A stretch of 64,000 bases of DNA from G964291335 sp964291335. GTDB lineage: Bacteria > Chloroflexota > Dehalococcoidia > Lucifugimonadales > UBA3495. The translations under genes were made by a program, and so were the position numbers. This document shows positions 16,961-26,139 of the stretch, piece by piece (position 1 is the first letter of the stretch; every line of letters begins with the position of its first letter). The stretch lies in contig OZ219748.1 of the NCBI GenBank assembly GCA_964291335.2, forward strand, positions 992,001 to 1,056,000, in the 5' to 3' direction. Below the pieces are notes generated by a model. That model had not been told where the DNA came from. It worked only from the letters and a program-made list of their open reading frames with translations, and made no database searches.

Positions 16961-18997
16961 ATGATCACCTTTGCTGAAGAACTTCTGCTGCTGGTTATGG
17001 ACGAGGAGTATGGCGAGGCGCTCAACATTCCGGCGCGCACCTTGAGCTATGCTTTGGCCGGGGCTTCGCTGATGGATCTGGCGCTGGAGAACCGGATCGA
17101 CACGGGGGTTGAAGCGCTGGTGGTAACCAACCCGGAGCCCCTGGGCGACAGCCTGCTCGACCCGATGCTGGCGGATATTGTGGCGCTGCCTGGCAACCCG
17201 CGCACTCCGGATTTCTGGGTGCGGCGGGTGGCCGAGCGCTCGGAAGAACTGCGCATAGCGACCCTGGAACGGCTGGCCGCCCGGGGCATAGTGGAAGCGG
17301 ACGACAGCGGTTTTTTCTCCTTCTCGCGGCTGGCCCAGCGCGGCCGGCGCTACTCGGCCACGCAAGTTCAGCAGGAGCAGCCGGTGCGCCTGCGGATATT
17401 GCAGGTTATTTTCAGCGATGAGATACCCGATATCCGGGATATAGTCATCATCGGCCTGGCCCACGCCTGCGGCATATTCCCGTTCATCCTGTCCGAGGCG
17501 GAATACCAGGAGGCCCGTGAACGCATCGAGTTCATTTCCCGGCTGGAGCTGTTGAGCCGGTCGGTTATCGAAGCCATCCAGAACCTGACCCTGGCGGAAT
17601 CGCAGGCGCTCCGCCGCACAATCCAGGAAAAGGGCGGCGGCTGGCCGCGAGCGTCCGGCTATCTGCCTTTTATCGGCCACATCCTGCAATTGAGGGAGGG
17701 GACTGAGGCGTTCCTTACGGAACAGTACCGCCGCCTGGGCCCGGTGTTTGAGATTTCTTTATTCAGCCGGAAATACCTGACGCTGGCCGGCCCGGAAGCC
17801 AACCGGTTTTTCCTCCGCAGCGGCAAGGACTACCTGCAGGCCAGCCGCGAAATCTGGCCGGACTTCTGCCAGGAGTTCGGCGCAACGAAGGTTATCGCCG
17901 CCCTCGACGGAGCGGAACATCTCCGGCTGCGCAAAGCCATGCGCGACGGCTACTCCCGCAAACCGTTGCTGCAGAACCTTTCCGAGACGGTAGCCATCAT
18001 CGATTATGAAATGTCCCAATGGCCGATGAACCACCCGATTACCGGTTTCTACCATATACAACGTATGGGCATGTATCAATTGGGGCTGGTTATGGCCGGC
18101 ACCCCCGCCCGGGACCACGTAAAAGACCTGATCGACTTCCTGCATGCGCTGGAGTTCACGCTGCTAATGCGGATGTACCCGAAGTTTATGCTGCGTATGC
18201 CGAAAGTGCGGCGGGCCCGCGCCCGCATCCGGCTGCTTTTCGAGCGGGTGCTGATGGCCCACGAGCCGACTTTGCGCGCTGGCGAGGAGCCTAACCTGGT
18301 TGACGCCCTGATGGAATTGCGCCATTCATCGCCGGAATTCATGACCGATACCGACCTGCTGGTTAACGTTATGGGCCCTTACCTGGCCGGGGCAGACACT
18401 TCCACCGGCGCCGCTTCATTTATGCTCTACATGCTGCTGAAGCGCCCCGACCTGCTGGAGCCGGTGCGGGAAGAAGCCGACCGCCTCTTTGCCGATGGAA
18501 CCCCCACCCCGGAAGGCCTGCAAAATATGCCGGTTACCCAGCGCGTTATCCTCGAAACCCTGCGGCTGTATCCGATAGTTCCAATACAGCCCCGGACCGC
18601 AGTGAACACCTTTAACTTCGGGGGGTACTGGATTCCGGCCGGTACGGAAGTCTGGCTGGCAATGACCGTTCCCCACCATCTGCCGGAGATTTACCGGGAC
18701 CCGGATGAGTTCGACATTGACCGCTTTACGCCGGAGCGGCGGGAGCATTCACAGCCCGGCGTTTTCGCCCCCTTCGGTCTGGGAATGCACAGCTGCCTGG
18801 GCCAGGGCGCCGCGCAAATCCAGATGGCTTTGCTGGTGGCGACCATCCTGCACCGGGCGGAAATTGCCCTGGACCCGCCGGACTATGAACTGAAAATCAG
18901 CCATACGCCCATGCCCAAGCCCAACCCGGGCTTTCGGTTTCGGGTTCTGAAGTGGCGGCACACTCCTTCAGGGGAGGGTTACGATGATCGCAGCTGA
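16961..18997 (+). CDS. GPP34 domain-cytochrome P450 fusion
   Basis: 678 aa from the ATG at 16961 (MITFAEELLLLVMDEE). Residues 1-220 match the GPP34/GOLPH3 family: LPARTLSYALAGA-type helix (here IPARTLSYALAGASLMDLAL), ENRID and a LERLAARGIVE segment. Residues ~235-678 are a cytochrome P450: I-helix AGADTST, K-helix ETLR, and haem loop FGLGMHSCLG with the thiolate Cys at 612. P450s oxidise organic substrates using an external redox partner, which is not encoded nearby. GPP34 in eukaryotes binds phosphoinositides; the bacterial role is unknown. An upstream ATG (16892) lacks a ribosome-binding site. It overlaps the acyltransferase by 14 nt, suggesting co-translation. Confidence 0.9.
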   Translation: MITFAEELLLLVMDEEYGEALNIPARTLSYALAGASLMDLALENRIDTGVEALVVTNPEPLGDSLLDPMLADIVALPGNPRTPDFWVRRVAERSEELRIATLERLAARGIVEADDSGFFSFSRLAQRGRRYSATQVQQEQPVRLRILQVIFSDEIPDIRDIVIIGLAHACGIFPFILSEAEYQEARERIEFISRLELLSRSVIEAIQNLTLAESQALRRTIQEKGGGWPRASGYLPFIGHILQLREGTEAFLTEQYRRLGPVFEISLFSRKYLTLAGPEANRFFLRSGKDYLQASREIWPDFCQEFGATKVIAALDGAEHLRLRKAMRDGYSRKPLLQNLSETVAIIDYEMSQWPMNHPITGFYHIQRMGMYQLGLVMAGTPARDHVKDLIDFLHALEFTLLMRMYPKFMLRMPKVRRARARIRLLFERVLMAHEPTLRAGEEPNLVDALMELRHSSPEFMTDTDLLVNVMGPYLAGADTSTGAASFMLYMLLKRPDLLEPVREEADRLFADGTPTPEGLQNMPVTQRVILETLRLYPIVPIQPRTAVNTFNFGGYWIPAGTEVWLAMTVPHHLPEIYRDPDEFDIDRFTPERREHSQPGVFAPFGLGMHSCLGQGAAQIQMALLVATILHRAEIALDPPDYELKISHTPMPKPNPGFRFRVLKWRHTPSGEGYDDRS

Positions 18998-20156
18998 CCC
19001 GCAGCGGCAAGCCTCCCAGCGGTTCTACGACCTGGACGCCCTGCGCGCCCTGGCGATGTTTCTGGGCATAGTGCTGCACACCACCCTTTTTGTGCTGCCC
19101 GAACCGGTTGCTCTGTGGCCGATATTCGACGAGAACGCCGCCGGCGACCCGACCTACCGGGTGGTTATTGACGCTATTCACGGCTTCCGAATGCCCTTGT
19201 TCTTTCTGCTCAGCGGCTTTTTCAGCGCCCTGCTTTGGCAGCGGCGCGGCCTGAACGCACTGGGGATGCAGCGAATCAAGCGCGTCGGCGTTCCACTGAT
19301 AGTTGCCTGCCTCACCGTGCTGCCCCTGAGCGTCTGGCTGCTTGCCTGGATCTCGGGCCGGCAGGCGCCCTATGATTTCTCCCCCTGGGTGCTGCCCCTG
19401 GTCTGGGTGCTGAACCTCGGACACCTCTGGTTTCTCTGGTATCTGCTGCTGATCACCGCCGGCTTCATCGTGGCCGCCGTCCTCGGCATCCAGTTCCGGC
19501 GCCCCGCTGTCTGGTGGCTGCTGTTGCCGGCCTCCATGCTGATTTCCCTCATGATGATTGAGCCGGTCTTCGGGGCGGATACGGCCGAAGGTCTGGCGCC
19601 GGAGGCGGCGGTTATCTTTTACTACGCCTGCTTCTTCCTGTTCGGCGTCTTCTTTTACCAGCGGGGCATAACCGTGCGGCGTTGGTGGAGCGCAGCCCTG
19701 CTGCTGGCCGTCGCCGTTTTCATCTCCGCCTGGTACGTGCTTAACCGTTACCTGGCGGAGGTCGAGTGTCTGCCCGAAGCCGCCCGGTGTCCGCCCGAGG
19801 ACTTCCTGTACCAGCACCCCTTGACGCTGGTCAGCGCCCTGCTTCAAGCAGTTTATGCCTGGCTGATGTGCTTCGGTATGATGGGCCTCTTCCGCTGGAT
19901 TGCCGCCCGCGAGAGCTTCACCGTGCGCTACCTGTCCGACGCTACCTATTGGATGTATCTGGCGCATGCGCCTCTGGTCGTAATCGGTCAGTGGCTGGTG
20001 GTGGACTGGCCAATCAGTTACCACCTGAAGTTTCTGCTGGTGTGCGCCGGGGTTACCGCCCTGGTGCTGGTGAGCTACCAGTACGTCGTGCGCTACACAT
20101 TCATCGGCAGAACGCTCAACGGCCCGCGCACGCCCCGCGCACGCCCCAGCCCCTGA
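18984..20156 (+). CDS. Acyltransferase 3 (OpgC-like) membrane protein
   Basis: 390 aa with about ten hydrophobic segments. It starts with the acyltransferase-3 pattern (FYDLDALRALAMFLGIVLH, catalytic His at the end) and continues with FRMPLFFLLSGFF and a late SDATYWMYLAHAPLV. The arrangement resembles OpgC/MdoC-type transferases that modify glucans or lipids at the membrane. AGGGGAGGG precedes the ATG, and the start lies inside the P450 gene, so the two are probably one operon. Substrate cannot be told from sequence. Confidence 0.85.
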   Translation: MIAADPQRQASQRFYDLDALRALAMFLGIVLHTTLFVLPEPVALWPIFDENAAGDPTYRVVIDAIHGFRMPLFFLLSGFFSALLWQRRGLNALGMQRIKRVGVPLIVACLTVLPLSVWLLAWISGRQAPYDFSPWVLPLVWVLNLGHLWFLWYLLLITAGFIVAAVLGIQFRRPAVWWLLLPASMLISLMMIEPVFGADTAEGLAPEAAVIFYYACFFLFGVFFYQRGITVRRWWSAALLLAVAVFISAWYVLNRYLAEVECLPEAARCPPEDFLYQHPLTLVSALLQAVYAWLMCFGMMGLFRWIAARESFTVRYLSDATYWMYLAHAPLVVIGQWLVVDWPISYHLKFLLVCAGVTALVLVSYQYVVRYTFIGRTLNGPRTPRARPSP

Positions 20157-20249
20157 GCCGGCGGTAGCATACGCCGCAAAAACGGGGCGGGCCGGAGGGC
20201 CGGGGCTGCGGCCGGTATATTGCAAAGCAACCGGGCCTTTTCCCCGGCC

Positions 20250-20278
20250 TTGTTCCTGACCGGCTCCTGTGCTACGCT
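20250..20278 (+). promoter_or_regulatory. Putative mnmA promoter (leaderless)
   Basis: TTGTTC and TACGCT are 17 nt apart and end about 9 nt before the mnmA ATG. No Shine-Dalgarno site precedes that ATG, so transcription and translation may start almost together. Confidence 0.45.
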
Positions 20279-20287
20279 TAACCGGTT

Positions 20288-21406
20288 ATGACGATGGCAA
20301 AGGGCAAGCGGGTTGTAGCAGCCATGAGCGGCGGCGTTGATTCCACTGTGGCAGCCCTGCTGTTGCAGCGTCAGGGTTACGACGTGGTAGGCGTTACGCT
20401 GAAGCTCTACAGCCTGGCAGCAGCCGACCTGCCTGAATACTACCGGGGCTGCTGCACTGTGGACGACGCCGAGGACGCCCGCATAGTCTGCCACCGTCTG
20501 GGCATCCCGCACTACGTCCTCAACGTGCAGCGTGAGTTCCAGGCTCACGTTATAGATTACTTCTGCGCGGAGTATCAGCAGGGGCGAACCCCCCATCCCT
20601 GTATCGCCTGCAACGACCGGATTAAGTTCAATTTCCTGGCTTCCCGGGCGGCTGTTCTGGACGCCGGCTATGTAGCCACCGGCCATTACGCCCGCATCGT
20701 GCCGGGCCCGGACGGTTTCACCCTCAAAAAAGGCCTGGATGCCGCCAAAGATCAGTCCTATGTGTTGTTCGGCATGGGACAGGAAGAGTTAAGCCGTACC
20801 CTGATGCCGGTGGGCGGCTACTCCAAGCAGGCCATTCGGCAGTTGGCCCGGGAGGCCAATTTCCCCAACGCCGAAAAGCCCGACAGTCAGGACATCTGCT
20901 TCATACCCTTCGGCGATTACAAGGCCTTTCTGCGGGAACGGGTCGGCGCCACGCCCGGCGACATCGTTGACCAGGGCGGGCGGGTACTGGGTCGGCACAA
21001 GGGAATAGAGTTCTTTACTGTGGGGCAGCGCCGCGGCCTGGGAGTTACCGCAGCGGAACCTCTCTACGTCCTGCGGGTGGAACCCGACAGCCGCCGGGTA
21101 GTGGTTGGACCGGAGTCGGGCCTTTACCAGGACCGGCTGACGGTAAGCCGGCTAAATTACGTGGCCGGCCGGCCGCCAACGGGCCCGGCGCCGGTAACGG
21201 TAAAGATTCGCTACCAGTTCGAGGGGGCGCCAGCCACCTTGCACCCCCGTCCGGATGGAGCGCTGGTCTGCTTTGAGCAGCCCCAGCGGGCCATTACCCC
21301 GGGGCAGGCGGCAGTGTTCTACCAGGGGGATACGGTTTTGGGCGGCGGCTTCATCGCTGCCGCAGGTCAAGCGCCGGCCGGCTCGGCCCATGCCCGACCT
21401 TTCTAA
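20288..21406 (+). CDS. mnmA: tRNA-specific 2-thiouridylase MnmA
   Basis: 372 aa, normal length. An N-terminal PP-loop (AAMSGGVDSTVAALL) binds ATP. GRTPHPCIACNDRIKF carries the first catalytic cysteine and DSQDICFIP the second. The protein thiolates U34 of tRNA-Lys, tRNA-Glu and tRNA-Gln. C-terminal beta-barrel segments (VGQRRGLG, YVLRV) are present. The ATG at 20288 or 20294 could be used; neither has a ribosome-binding site. It overlaps rnhB by 17 nt. Confidence 0.96.
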   Translation: MTMAKGKRVVAAMSGGVDSTVAALLLQRQGYDVVGVTLKLYSLAAADLPEYYRGCCTVDDAEDARIVCHRLGIPHYVLNVQREFQAHVIDYFCAEYQQGRTPHPCIACNDRIKFNFLASRAAVLDAGYVATGHYARIVPGPDGFTLKKGLDAAKDQSYVLFGMGQEELSRTLMPVGGYSKQAIRQLAREANFPNAEKPDSQDICFIPFGDYKAFLRERVGATPGDIVDQGGRVLGRHKGIEFFTVGQRRGLGVTAAEPLYVLRVEPDSRRVVVGPESGLYQDRLTVSRLNYVAGRPPTGPAPVTVKIRYQFEGAPATLHPRPDGALVCFEQPQRAITPGQAAVFYQGDTVLGGGFIAAAGQAPAGSAHARPF

Positions 21407-22025
21407 CGAACAACGTCTTCAGGCGCAAGGGTTTTCCATCGTGGCCGGCGTGGATGAAGCCGGCCGGGGGCCTTTGGCCGGGCCTTTGGTGGCGGCGGCG
21501 GTTGCCTTGCCGCCGGGACTGTCGGGACGGGAGCCGTGGCTTTTCGGCCTGGATGACAGCAAACGGTTAACCCCGCGCCAGCGGGAACGGGCCGATTGGG
21601 CAGTTCGGCAAAACGCTCTGGCCGTGTCGCTGGCCCAGGAGCCGCCGGCGGCCATCGACCGTTTGGGCATCGGAGCGGCAGTTATTCGGGCCATGCTGCG
21701 AGCGGTGGCCGGCCTGGCCGTCGCGCCCCGATACCTGCTGCTGGACTACGTGCCGCTGAAGGAATGCTCTTACCCTTTTGAGACCCTGGTAAAGGGAGAC
21801 GCCCGCAGCTATTCTATTGCTGCCGCTTCCATCGTGGCCAAGGTTGCCCGCGACCGCCAGATGAAGCAGGCGGAAGAGCAGTACCCCGGCTATGCTTTCG
21901 CCCGCAACAAGGGTTACCCCACGGCCCAGCACCGGCGGCAATTGGCCCGGTTAGGCCCTTGCCCGCTGCACCGGCGCTCCTTTGCCCCGGTAAGACAGGC
22001 GGTTCTGCTGCGGGAAGAAGCTTAG
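21390..22025 (+). CDS. rnhB: Ribonuclease HII
   Basis: 211 aa from the ATG at 21390, giving MPDLSNEQRLQAQGF before the first motif. VAGVDEAGRGPLAGP contains the conserved D and E, and LDDSKRL, LLDYVPLK and GDARSYSIAAASIVAKVARD complete the active site. It removes ribonucleotides from DNA in RNA-DNA hybrids. The start lies within mnmA. It is followed by yraN, a common pairing. Confidence 0.96.
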   Translation: MPDLSNEQRLQAQGFSIVAGVDEAGRGPLAGPLVAAAVALPPGLSGREPWLFGLDDSKRLTPRQRERADWAVRQNALAVSLAQEPPAAIDRLGIGAAVIRAMLRAVAGLAVAPRYLLLDYVPLKECSYPFETLVKGDARSYSIAAASIVAKVARDRQMKQAEEQYPGYAFARNKGYPTAQHRRQLARLGPCPLHRRSFAPVRQAVLLREEA

Positions 22026-22026
22026 T

Positions 22027-22404
22027 ATGTCCATGGCCCGAGTGCAGTTGGGACGGCAGGGAGAGTTGCTGGCCCGGCAGTGGCTGGAACGGGCCGGCTA
22101 CCGGATGCTGGCCGCCAATTATCGCTGTCCCTGGGGCGAAATTGACCTGGTTGCCGAGGAGGGTTCAGAGCTGGTTTTTGTGGAAGTGCGCACCCGCCGC
22201 ACCGACAGCTACGGCTCGCCTCAGGAATCGGTTACCCGAACCAAGGCGCAGCGCCTCTACGCCACGGCGCTGGATTACCTGCAAAACCGGGTTCTGGCCG
22301 AAGGAAGGGAGGTGGCGCAATGGCGCATAGACCTGGTAAGCATTCGCTTGATCCCCGGCCAAAGCCCCCGGGTTGACCACCTGAAGCACGCCGTTCAGCT
22401 TTAG
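22027..22404 (+). CDS. yraN: UPF0102 (YraN) family protein
   Basis: 125 aa. It has the UPF0102 nuclease-like core: GRQGELLARQWLERAGYRML, NYRCPWGEIDLVAEEG (E-x-D) and LVFVEVRTR (E-x-R in place of E-x-K), with KAQRLYATALDYL downstream. The fold belongs to the PD-(D/E)XK superfamily; the cellular role is poorly defined. It starts 2 nt after the rnhB stop, as in many genomes. Confidence 0.93.
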   Translation: MSMARVQLGRQGELLARQWLERAGYRMLAANYRCPWGEIDLVAEEGSELVFVEVRTRRTDSYGSPQESVTRTKAQRLYATALDYLQNRVLAEGREVAQWRIDLVSIRLIPGQSPRVDHLKHAVQL

Positions 22405-22453
22405 GGGGGCGCTGGGCCCGTCTTTTGCCAAACAGCGGCCAGCGGCATTCGGC

Positions 22454-22549
22454 CTACAACCCTCCGCCGCTGAATCGGAACAGGAAAAAGTAGAGCAGAA
22501 ACGCCAGGGCCAACAGAATGCCGAACAACAAACATCCGAATCTTGCCAT
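22454..22549 (-). CDS. Possible 31-aa membrane peptide
   Basis: A minus-strand ORF begins MARFGCLLFGILLALAFLLY and ends FSGGGL. It is a single hydrophobic helix with a short basic start. It sits in a 400-bp gap that otherwise holds no gene. The ribosome-binding site is weak (GGGGG). No family is recognised; it may be a real small membrane protein or chance. Confidence 0.35.
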   Translation of the reverse strand: MARFGCLLFGILLALAFLLYFFLFRFSGGGL

Positions 22550-22803
22550 TTGTCAGCCCCCGCAGCTTCCTTCCCGGCAACTGCCTTGCCCAGAGCATTA
22601 TAGAGCCATGTGCGCCCCCGGCGCTCACTGGCAGGATGCTGCTTCGGGAACGAGTCTGGCCCTCGATACTGCAATGCTGAACCGGGGGCCTGGCCGCAAA
22701 CGCACGAACCTGTCCGGGGCGCCAGCGTGCGGCTTCCCCCGGGAAAATCGGGAATAACCATAGTTTCCTGCTGAAGCAACCGGGCAAAACCCGGGAGGGC
22801 ATC

Positions 22804-23937
22804 GTGAACCTGGCTGACGACACAGTCCATCCCGACGTGGCAATAGTTGGCGGCGGCATCGCCGGTTGTCTTACCGGCTATTTGCTGGCCCGGCAGGGCG
22901 CCGCCGTTACGATTCTGGAAGCCGACTCGGTAGGCAGCCACGCTTCGGGCTTCGCCTTCGGCGGTCTGGGGCCGCTGGAGGGCAGCGGCATTCCCGAACC
23001 CTTGCTGGATTTCAGCGTCTGGTGTTTCCAGCGGCACGCTGCTATTCACCAGGAACTGCGCGAGGAGACCGGCATCGATACCTGGTTCCGCCGGCAAGAC
23101 CGCTTAACGCTGGCTTTTACCGGAGAAGAAGCAGCACAGCAGCAGCAGCAAATCGTCTGGCAGAATCGGGTTCCCGGCTTCCAGGCAGAGTGGCTGGAAC
23201 CGGCCGAGGTGGTCAGGGTGGAACCCCGCGCCAATCCAGATTGCCTGGGGGCAGCGTGGGTCCGGGGCGCCGGGGCGGTGGATGCTTACCGCTGCAACCT
23301 GGCCGCAGCTCAGGCCGCCGAAAAGTACGGCGCAGCCCTTTTGCAGCGGCGGGCCACCGGGCTGCTGCGGGAGGGCGACCGCTGCGTCGGGTTGCAGCTG
23401 GAATCAGGTACGCTGCCGGCCGGCGCGGTGGTTCTGGCCGGCGGCCCCTGGGCCGGCGGCATGTCAAGCTGGTGCGGCGTCAATATCCCGGTGCGCCCCC
23501 TCAAGGGGCAAATCATCCGCTTGCGGCTTTCCCGCAACCCGCTGACCGCCTCCCTCAACTACCGGGGCAGCTATGCCGCCGTCAAACCCGACGGTCTCAT
23601 CTGGGCCGGCACTACCGAGGAGGAGGCCGGGTTCGCTGCGGAGCCGACCAGCGCCGGCCGGGACAAGGTGATGCGCGATTTGCTGACCATGGCTCCCTCG
23701 CTGGCCGAGGCGGAACTGGTGCAGCAGACGGCGTGTCTCCGACCTTTGTCCGCCGACGGCATGCCCATCGCCGGGGCCGTCAGCGGCTGGCAGAACCTTT
23801 ACCTGGCCGCCGGCGGCGGACGCAAGGGCATCCTCTGGAGCGCCGGCATGGCCCACGGGCTGGCGGAATTGATGCAGCAAGGCGCCACCCAGGTGCCGGG
23901 GTTTGCGGAACTTTCCTTGACCCGGTTCAGCCATTGA
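22804..23937 (+). CDS. FAD-dependent oxidoreductase, DAO family
   Basis: 377 aa from a GTG preceded by GGGAGGG. The dinucleotide-binding motif VGGGIAGCLTGYLLARQG lies at about residues 15-32. LKGQIIRL and the C-terminal LYLAAGGGRKGILWSAG are typical of the D-amino-acid oxidase/glycine oxidase group. It probably oxidises a secondary or tertiary amine, releasing H2O2 or passing electrons on. It stands alone between yraN and a convergent comB-like gene. Substrate unknown. Confidence 0.88.
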   Translation: MNLADDTVHPDVAIVGGGIAGCLTGYLLARQGAAVTILEADSVGSHASGFAFGGLGPLEGSGIPEPLLDFSVWCFQRHAAIHQELREETGIDTWFRRQDRLTLAFTGEEAAQQQQQIVWQNRVPGFQAEWLEPAEVVRVEPRANPDCLGAAWVRGAGAVDAYRCNLAAAQAAEKYGAALLQRRATGLLREGDRCVGLQLESGTLPAGAVVLAGGPWAGGMSSWCGVNIPVRPLKGQIIRLRLSRNPLTASLNYRGSYAAVKPDGLIWAGTTEEEAGFAAEPTSAGRDKVMRDLLTMAPSLAEAELVQQTACLRPLSADGMPIAGAVSGWQNLYLAAGGGRKGILWSAGMAHGLAELMQQGATQVPGFAELSLTRFSH

Positions 23938-24025
23938 ACAAGCCTCTGACCCCGGGTTTGCAGCTTGCGCCGGATTAGGCATGCCGGCCCGGCGTATCCG
24001 GCGCGCCGGAGTTTATGTTCCCGGT

Positions 24026-24733
24026 TCAGGCTGCTTCAGGGTAATGAACCCGGGCCACCGGGCGCCCTTCCTCGCGGCTCACCCGCATAGCGAAGGGGTA
24101 CTTGCTGAACTCCAGGGCCAACGCCACATCCTCGGGGTGGTACTGGGGTTGGCCTGGGTCAAAGAACTTCCGGGTGGCGCCCCCGGCCATAATCAGGCGG
24201 CGCACCGCCTCCGGGTCCGGGCAGCGTCCCTCCAGCAGATTCCGCAAGTAAATACCGCAATGCTCGTCCTCATCGGCCCGAACCACCCCCTGATCGCCCA
24301 TAGCCAGGATGGTAACCAGCGGCGGCGCGGCCTGCCGGACTGCGGCGACGGTGGCCGAGGCTACGGCGAAAGAGCCCAGGTAGATGGTCTCGGCGTCCGG
24401 CGAGGCAAAGGCCGCCGCCACCCCCACCGTGCCGGCGCGGGTGGACTGAATCAGCGACTTGCCGGTCAGGTCCACGCCGGAGATTTCATAGGGGGAGTTG
24501 CCGTAGTCAAACCCCGGCGGACGCTTGCCATCCACCTCGCCCAGCAGCGCGTCGCCCCCGCCGCCGCGATACAGCGCCAGGGCATCGTCGGCCTCGGCCA
24601 CCAGAGTAATTCGGGCGGCGCCGTTATGAAAGGCAACGGCCGCCGTAGTAAAGGCCCGAAAAACGTCGATGACGATTACCGTCCCGGCGGCTTCCCGCGC
24701 ATCCCTTACCAAACTGCCCAGACGTATTTCCAT
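24026..24733 (-). CDS. 2-phosphosulfolactate phosphatase-like (ComB family)
   Basis: 235 aa, usual length. Family motifs are VIVIDVFRAFTTAA, a GEVDGKRPPGFDYGNSP segment and STRAGTVG. In methanogens ComB dephosphorylates 2-phospho-3-sulfolactate in coenzyme M synthesis. In many bacteria, including those lacking coenzyme M, the family role is not established. Two TPP enzymes resembling the ComD/ComE halves are 5 kb away, but comA and comC are not in the window. Confidence 0.85.
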   Translation of the reverse strand: MEIRLGSLVRDAREAAGTVIVIDVFRAFTTAAVAFHNGAARITLVAEADDALALYRGGGGDALLGEVDGKRPPGFDYGNSPYEISGVDLTGKSLIQSTRAGTVGVAAAFASPDAETIYLGSFAVASATVAAVRQAAPPLVTILAMGDQGVVRADEDEHCGIYLRNLLEGRCPDPEAVRRLIMAGGATRKFFDPGQPQYHPEDVALALEFSKYPFAMRVSREEGRPVARVHYPEAA

Positions 24734-24848
24734 CGCGCACTCTCAAAAAAACCTATTGCCTTCGGTCGGCAGCCATCGGGCCGGCAGAAGCGCTTCGCTC
24801 AACCGAAAAGAAACTTTCTATACTTCGCCAGGCACGCATATTTGCCGG

Positions 24849-25802
24849 TCAGGACGCCGGCTTTTTAACCAGTTTCTGCAGCGTGCGGGGGTTATCCGGC
24901 GGGTTGGCATAGCCGCGGGTATGGGTCCAGGAAACCTCGCCCACGTAGATATTGCCTTGCGAGTCGATGCAAATGCCGTGCGGGGCGACGAACCGTCCGG
25001 GCGTCCAGCCCTCGGTTTCCCGACCCAGCCGGGCCAGCAGGTTCCCTTTGGTGTCATAGATGGATACCCGGGGGCCCAGGTCGGCGGCCTCAAAATTGGG
25101 GCCAATCGGCGCGCCCAGCTCGCCGACGTAGGCGCGTTCCGCTCCCCGGTCGATGTAGAGGCCGCAGGGTCGAGCCATATTTACCCATTGAGTTTCGAAC
25201 CTGCCGCTGGAATCGAAAACCTGTACCCGGTGATTCTCCCGGTCAGCCACAAACACCCAGCCATCCTTGTCGGTGCAGACATTGTGGGCAATGTTGAAAC
25301 AGCCCGGGTCGGTGCCTGACGCCCCCCAGGAAAAGAGGTGCCGTCCGTCGGGAGCGTATTTATGCACCCGGGCATTGCCGTAACCGTCGGAAACGTAAAA
25401 ATCGCCGTTGCGCGGGTCAACCGCCACGTGGGTACAGCGATTGAACGGGTCGCCGCTCATGAAAGGGGCCGGCTGCCCGCTGCGCCCCAGCGTAAACAGC
25501 ACCTGCCCGTCCAGGGTGCATTTGCGAACCGTATGGTCGCCGTCATCGGTGCAGAAAACAGCATCGTCCGGCGACATGGTTATGCCATGGGCCCGGGGGA
25601 AGATTCCCTCGCCCCAGGAACGAAGGAAATTACCCTCCCGGTCAAAGACAATCATCGGGTGCTCGCCCCGATTGAAGGCATAGACATTATCCTGGGCATC
25701 CACCCCCACCGCCGCCACTTCCTTGAAAGCCCAGCCATTGGGCAGCCGGCCCCAGCCCTCGGCCACCTCGTAGCTATAATCGCCCGAACCCAACTGCGCC
25801 AT
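24849..25802 (-). CDS. NHL-repeat beta-propeller protein
   Basis: 317 aa from the ATG at 25802 (MAQLGSGDYSYEVAEGWG) with GAGGT 8 nt upstream. At least five NHL/6-bladed propeller units are visible (VDAQDNVYAFNRG, HGITMSPDDAVFCTDDG, HVAVDPRNGDFYVSDGYGN, VFVADRENHRVQVFDSSG, HGICIDSQGNIYVGE). No signal peptide is seen. Related proteins include peptidyl-alpha-hydroxyglycine lyase-like and strictosidine-synthase-like propellers; the substrate is unknown. Its ribosome-binding site lies in one copy of a direct repeat. Confidence 0.85.
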   Translation of the reverse strand: MAQLGSGDYSYEVAEGWGRLPNGWAFKEVAAVGVDAQDNVYAFNRGEHPMIVFDREGNFLRSWGEGIFPRAHGITMSPDDAVFCTDDGDHTVRKCTLDGQVLFTLGRSGQPAPFMSGDPFNRCTHVAVDPRNGDFYVSDGYGNARVHKYAPDGRHLFSWGASGTDPGCFNIAHNVCTDKDGWVFVADRENHRVQVFDSSGRFETQWVNMARPCGLYIDRGAERAYVGELGAPIGPNFEAADLGPRVSIYDTKGNLLARLGRETEGWTPGRFVAPHGICIDSQGNIYVGEVSWTHTRGYANPPDNPRTLQKLVKKPAS

Positions 25803-25907
25803 AACAACAACCTCATACCAGCAAGTTTCGTTCCGACCCCTGATTGCCGTTAGCTGCCTAGCCTGGCTGGAAATAACAACAACCTCATACCAGCAAGTTT
25901 CGCTCCG
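25801..25907. repeat. 35-bp direct repeat, two copies
   Basis: Copies at 25801-25835 and 25873-25907 share 34 of 35 bp (ATAACAACAACCTCATACC onward). They are separated by 37 unrelated bp. The copy at 25801 overlaps the NHL gene start and carries its Shine-Dalgarno site. The bases outside the copies do not match, so this is not a simple tandem duplication. Confidence 0.8.
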
Positions 25908-26139
25908 CCGGGCCCGGTCCTTATGCAAGGGAAGTCAAAGGGACATCCATTGCAAGCAGGGGCTTTTCTTCGTTGCCAAAGGCTTGCCCAGGGGCGGGCC
26001 CATACCTATAGTAACCGAAGTAACCGCGCCGGCAACCAAAGGGTCTTGTCCCGCACGGGGATTGTAACACTAAAGGGTGTGGTATATTAGCCCCACTTGG
26101 ATGGCCTTAACCGGCCAGGCGGCTTTTGGAGGAGGGATA

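Noticed and set aside
25801..25907. Two-copy repeat as a mini-CRISPR array
   Set aside because: Only two copies, no palindrome or cas genes, and one copy carries the start site of a gene.
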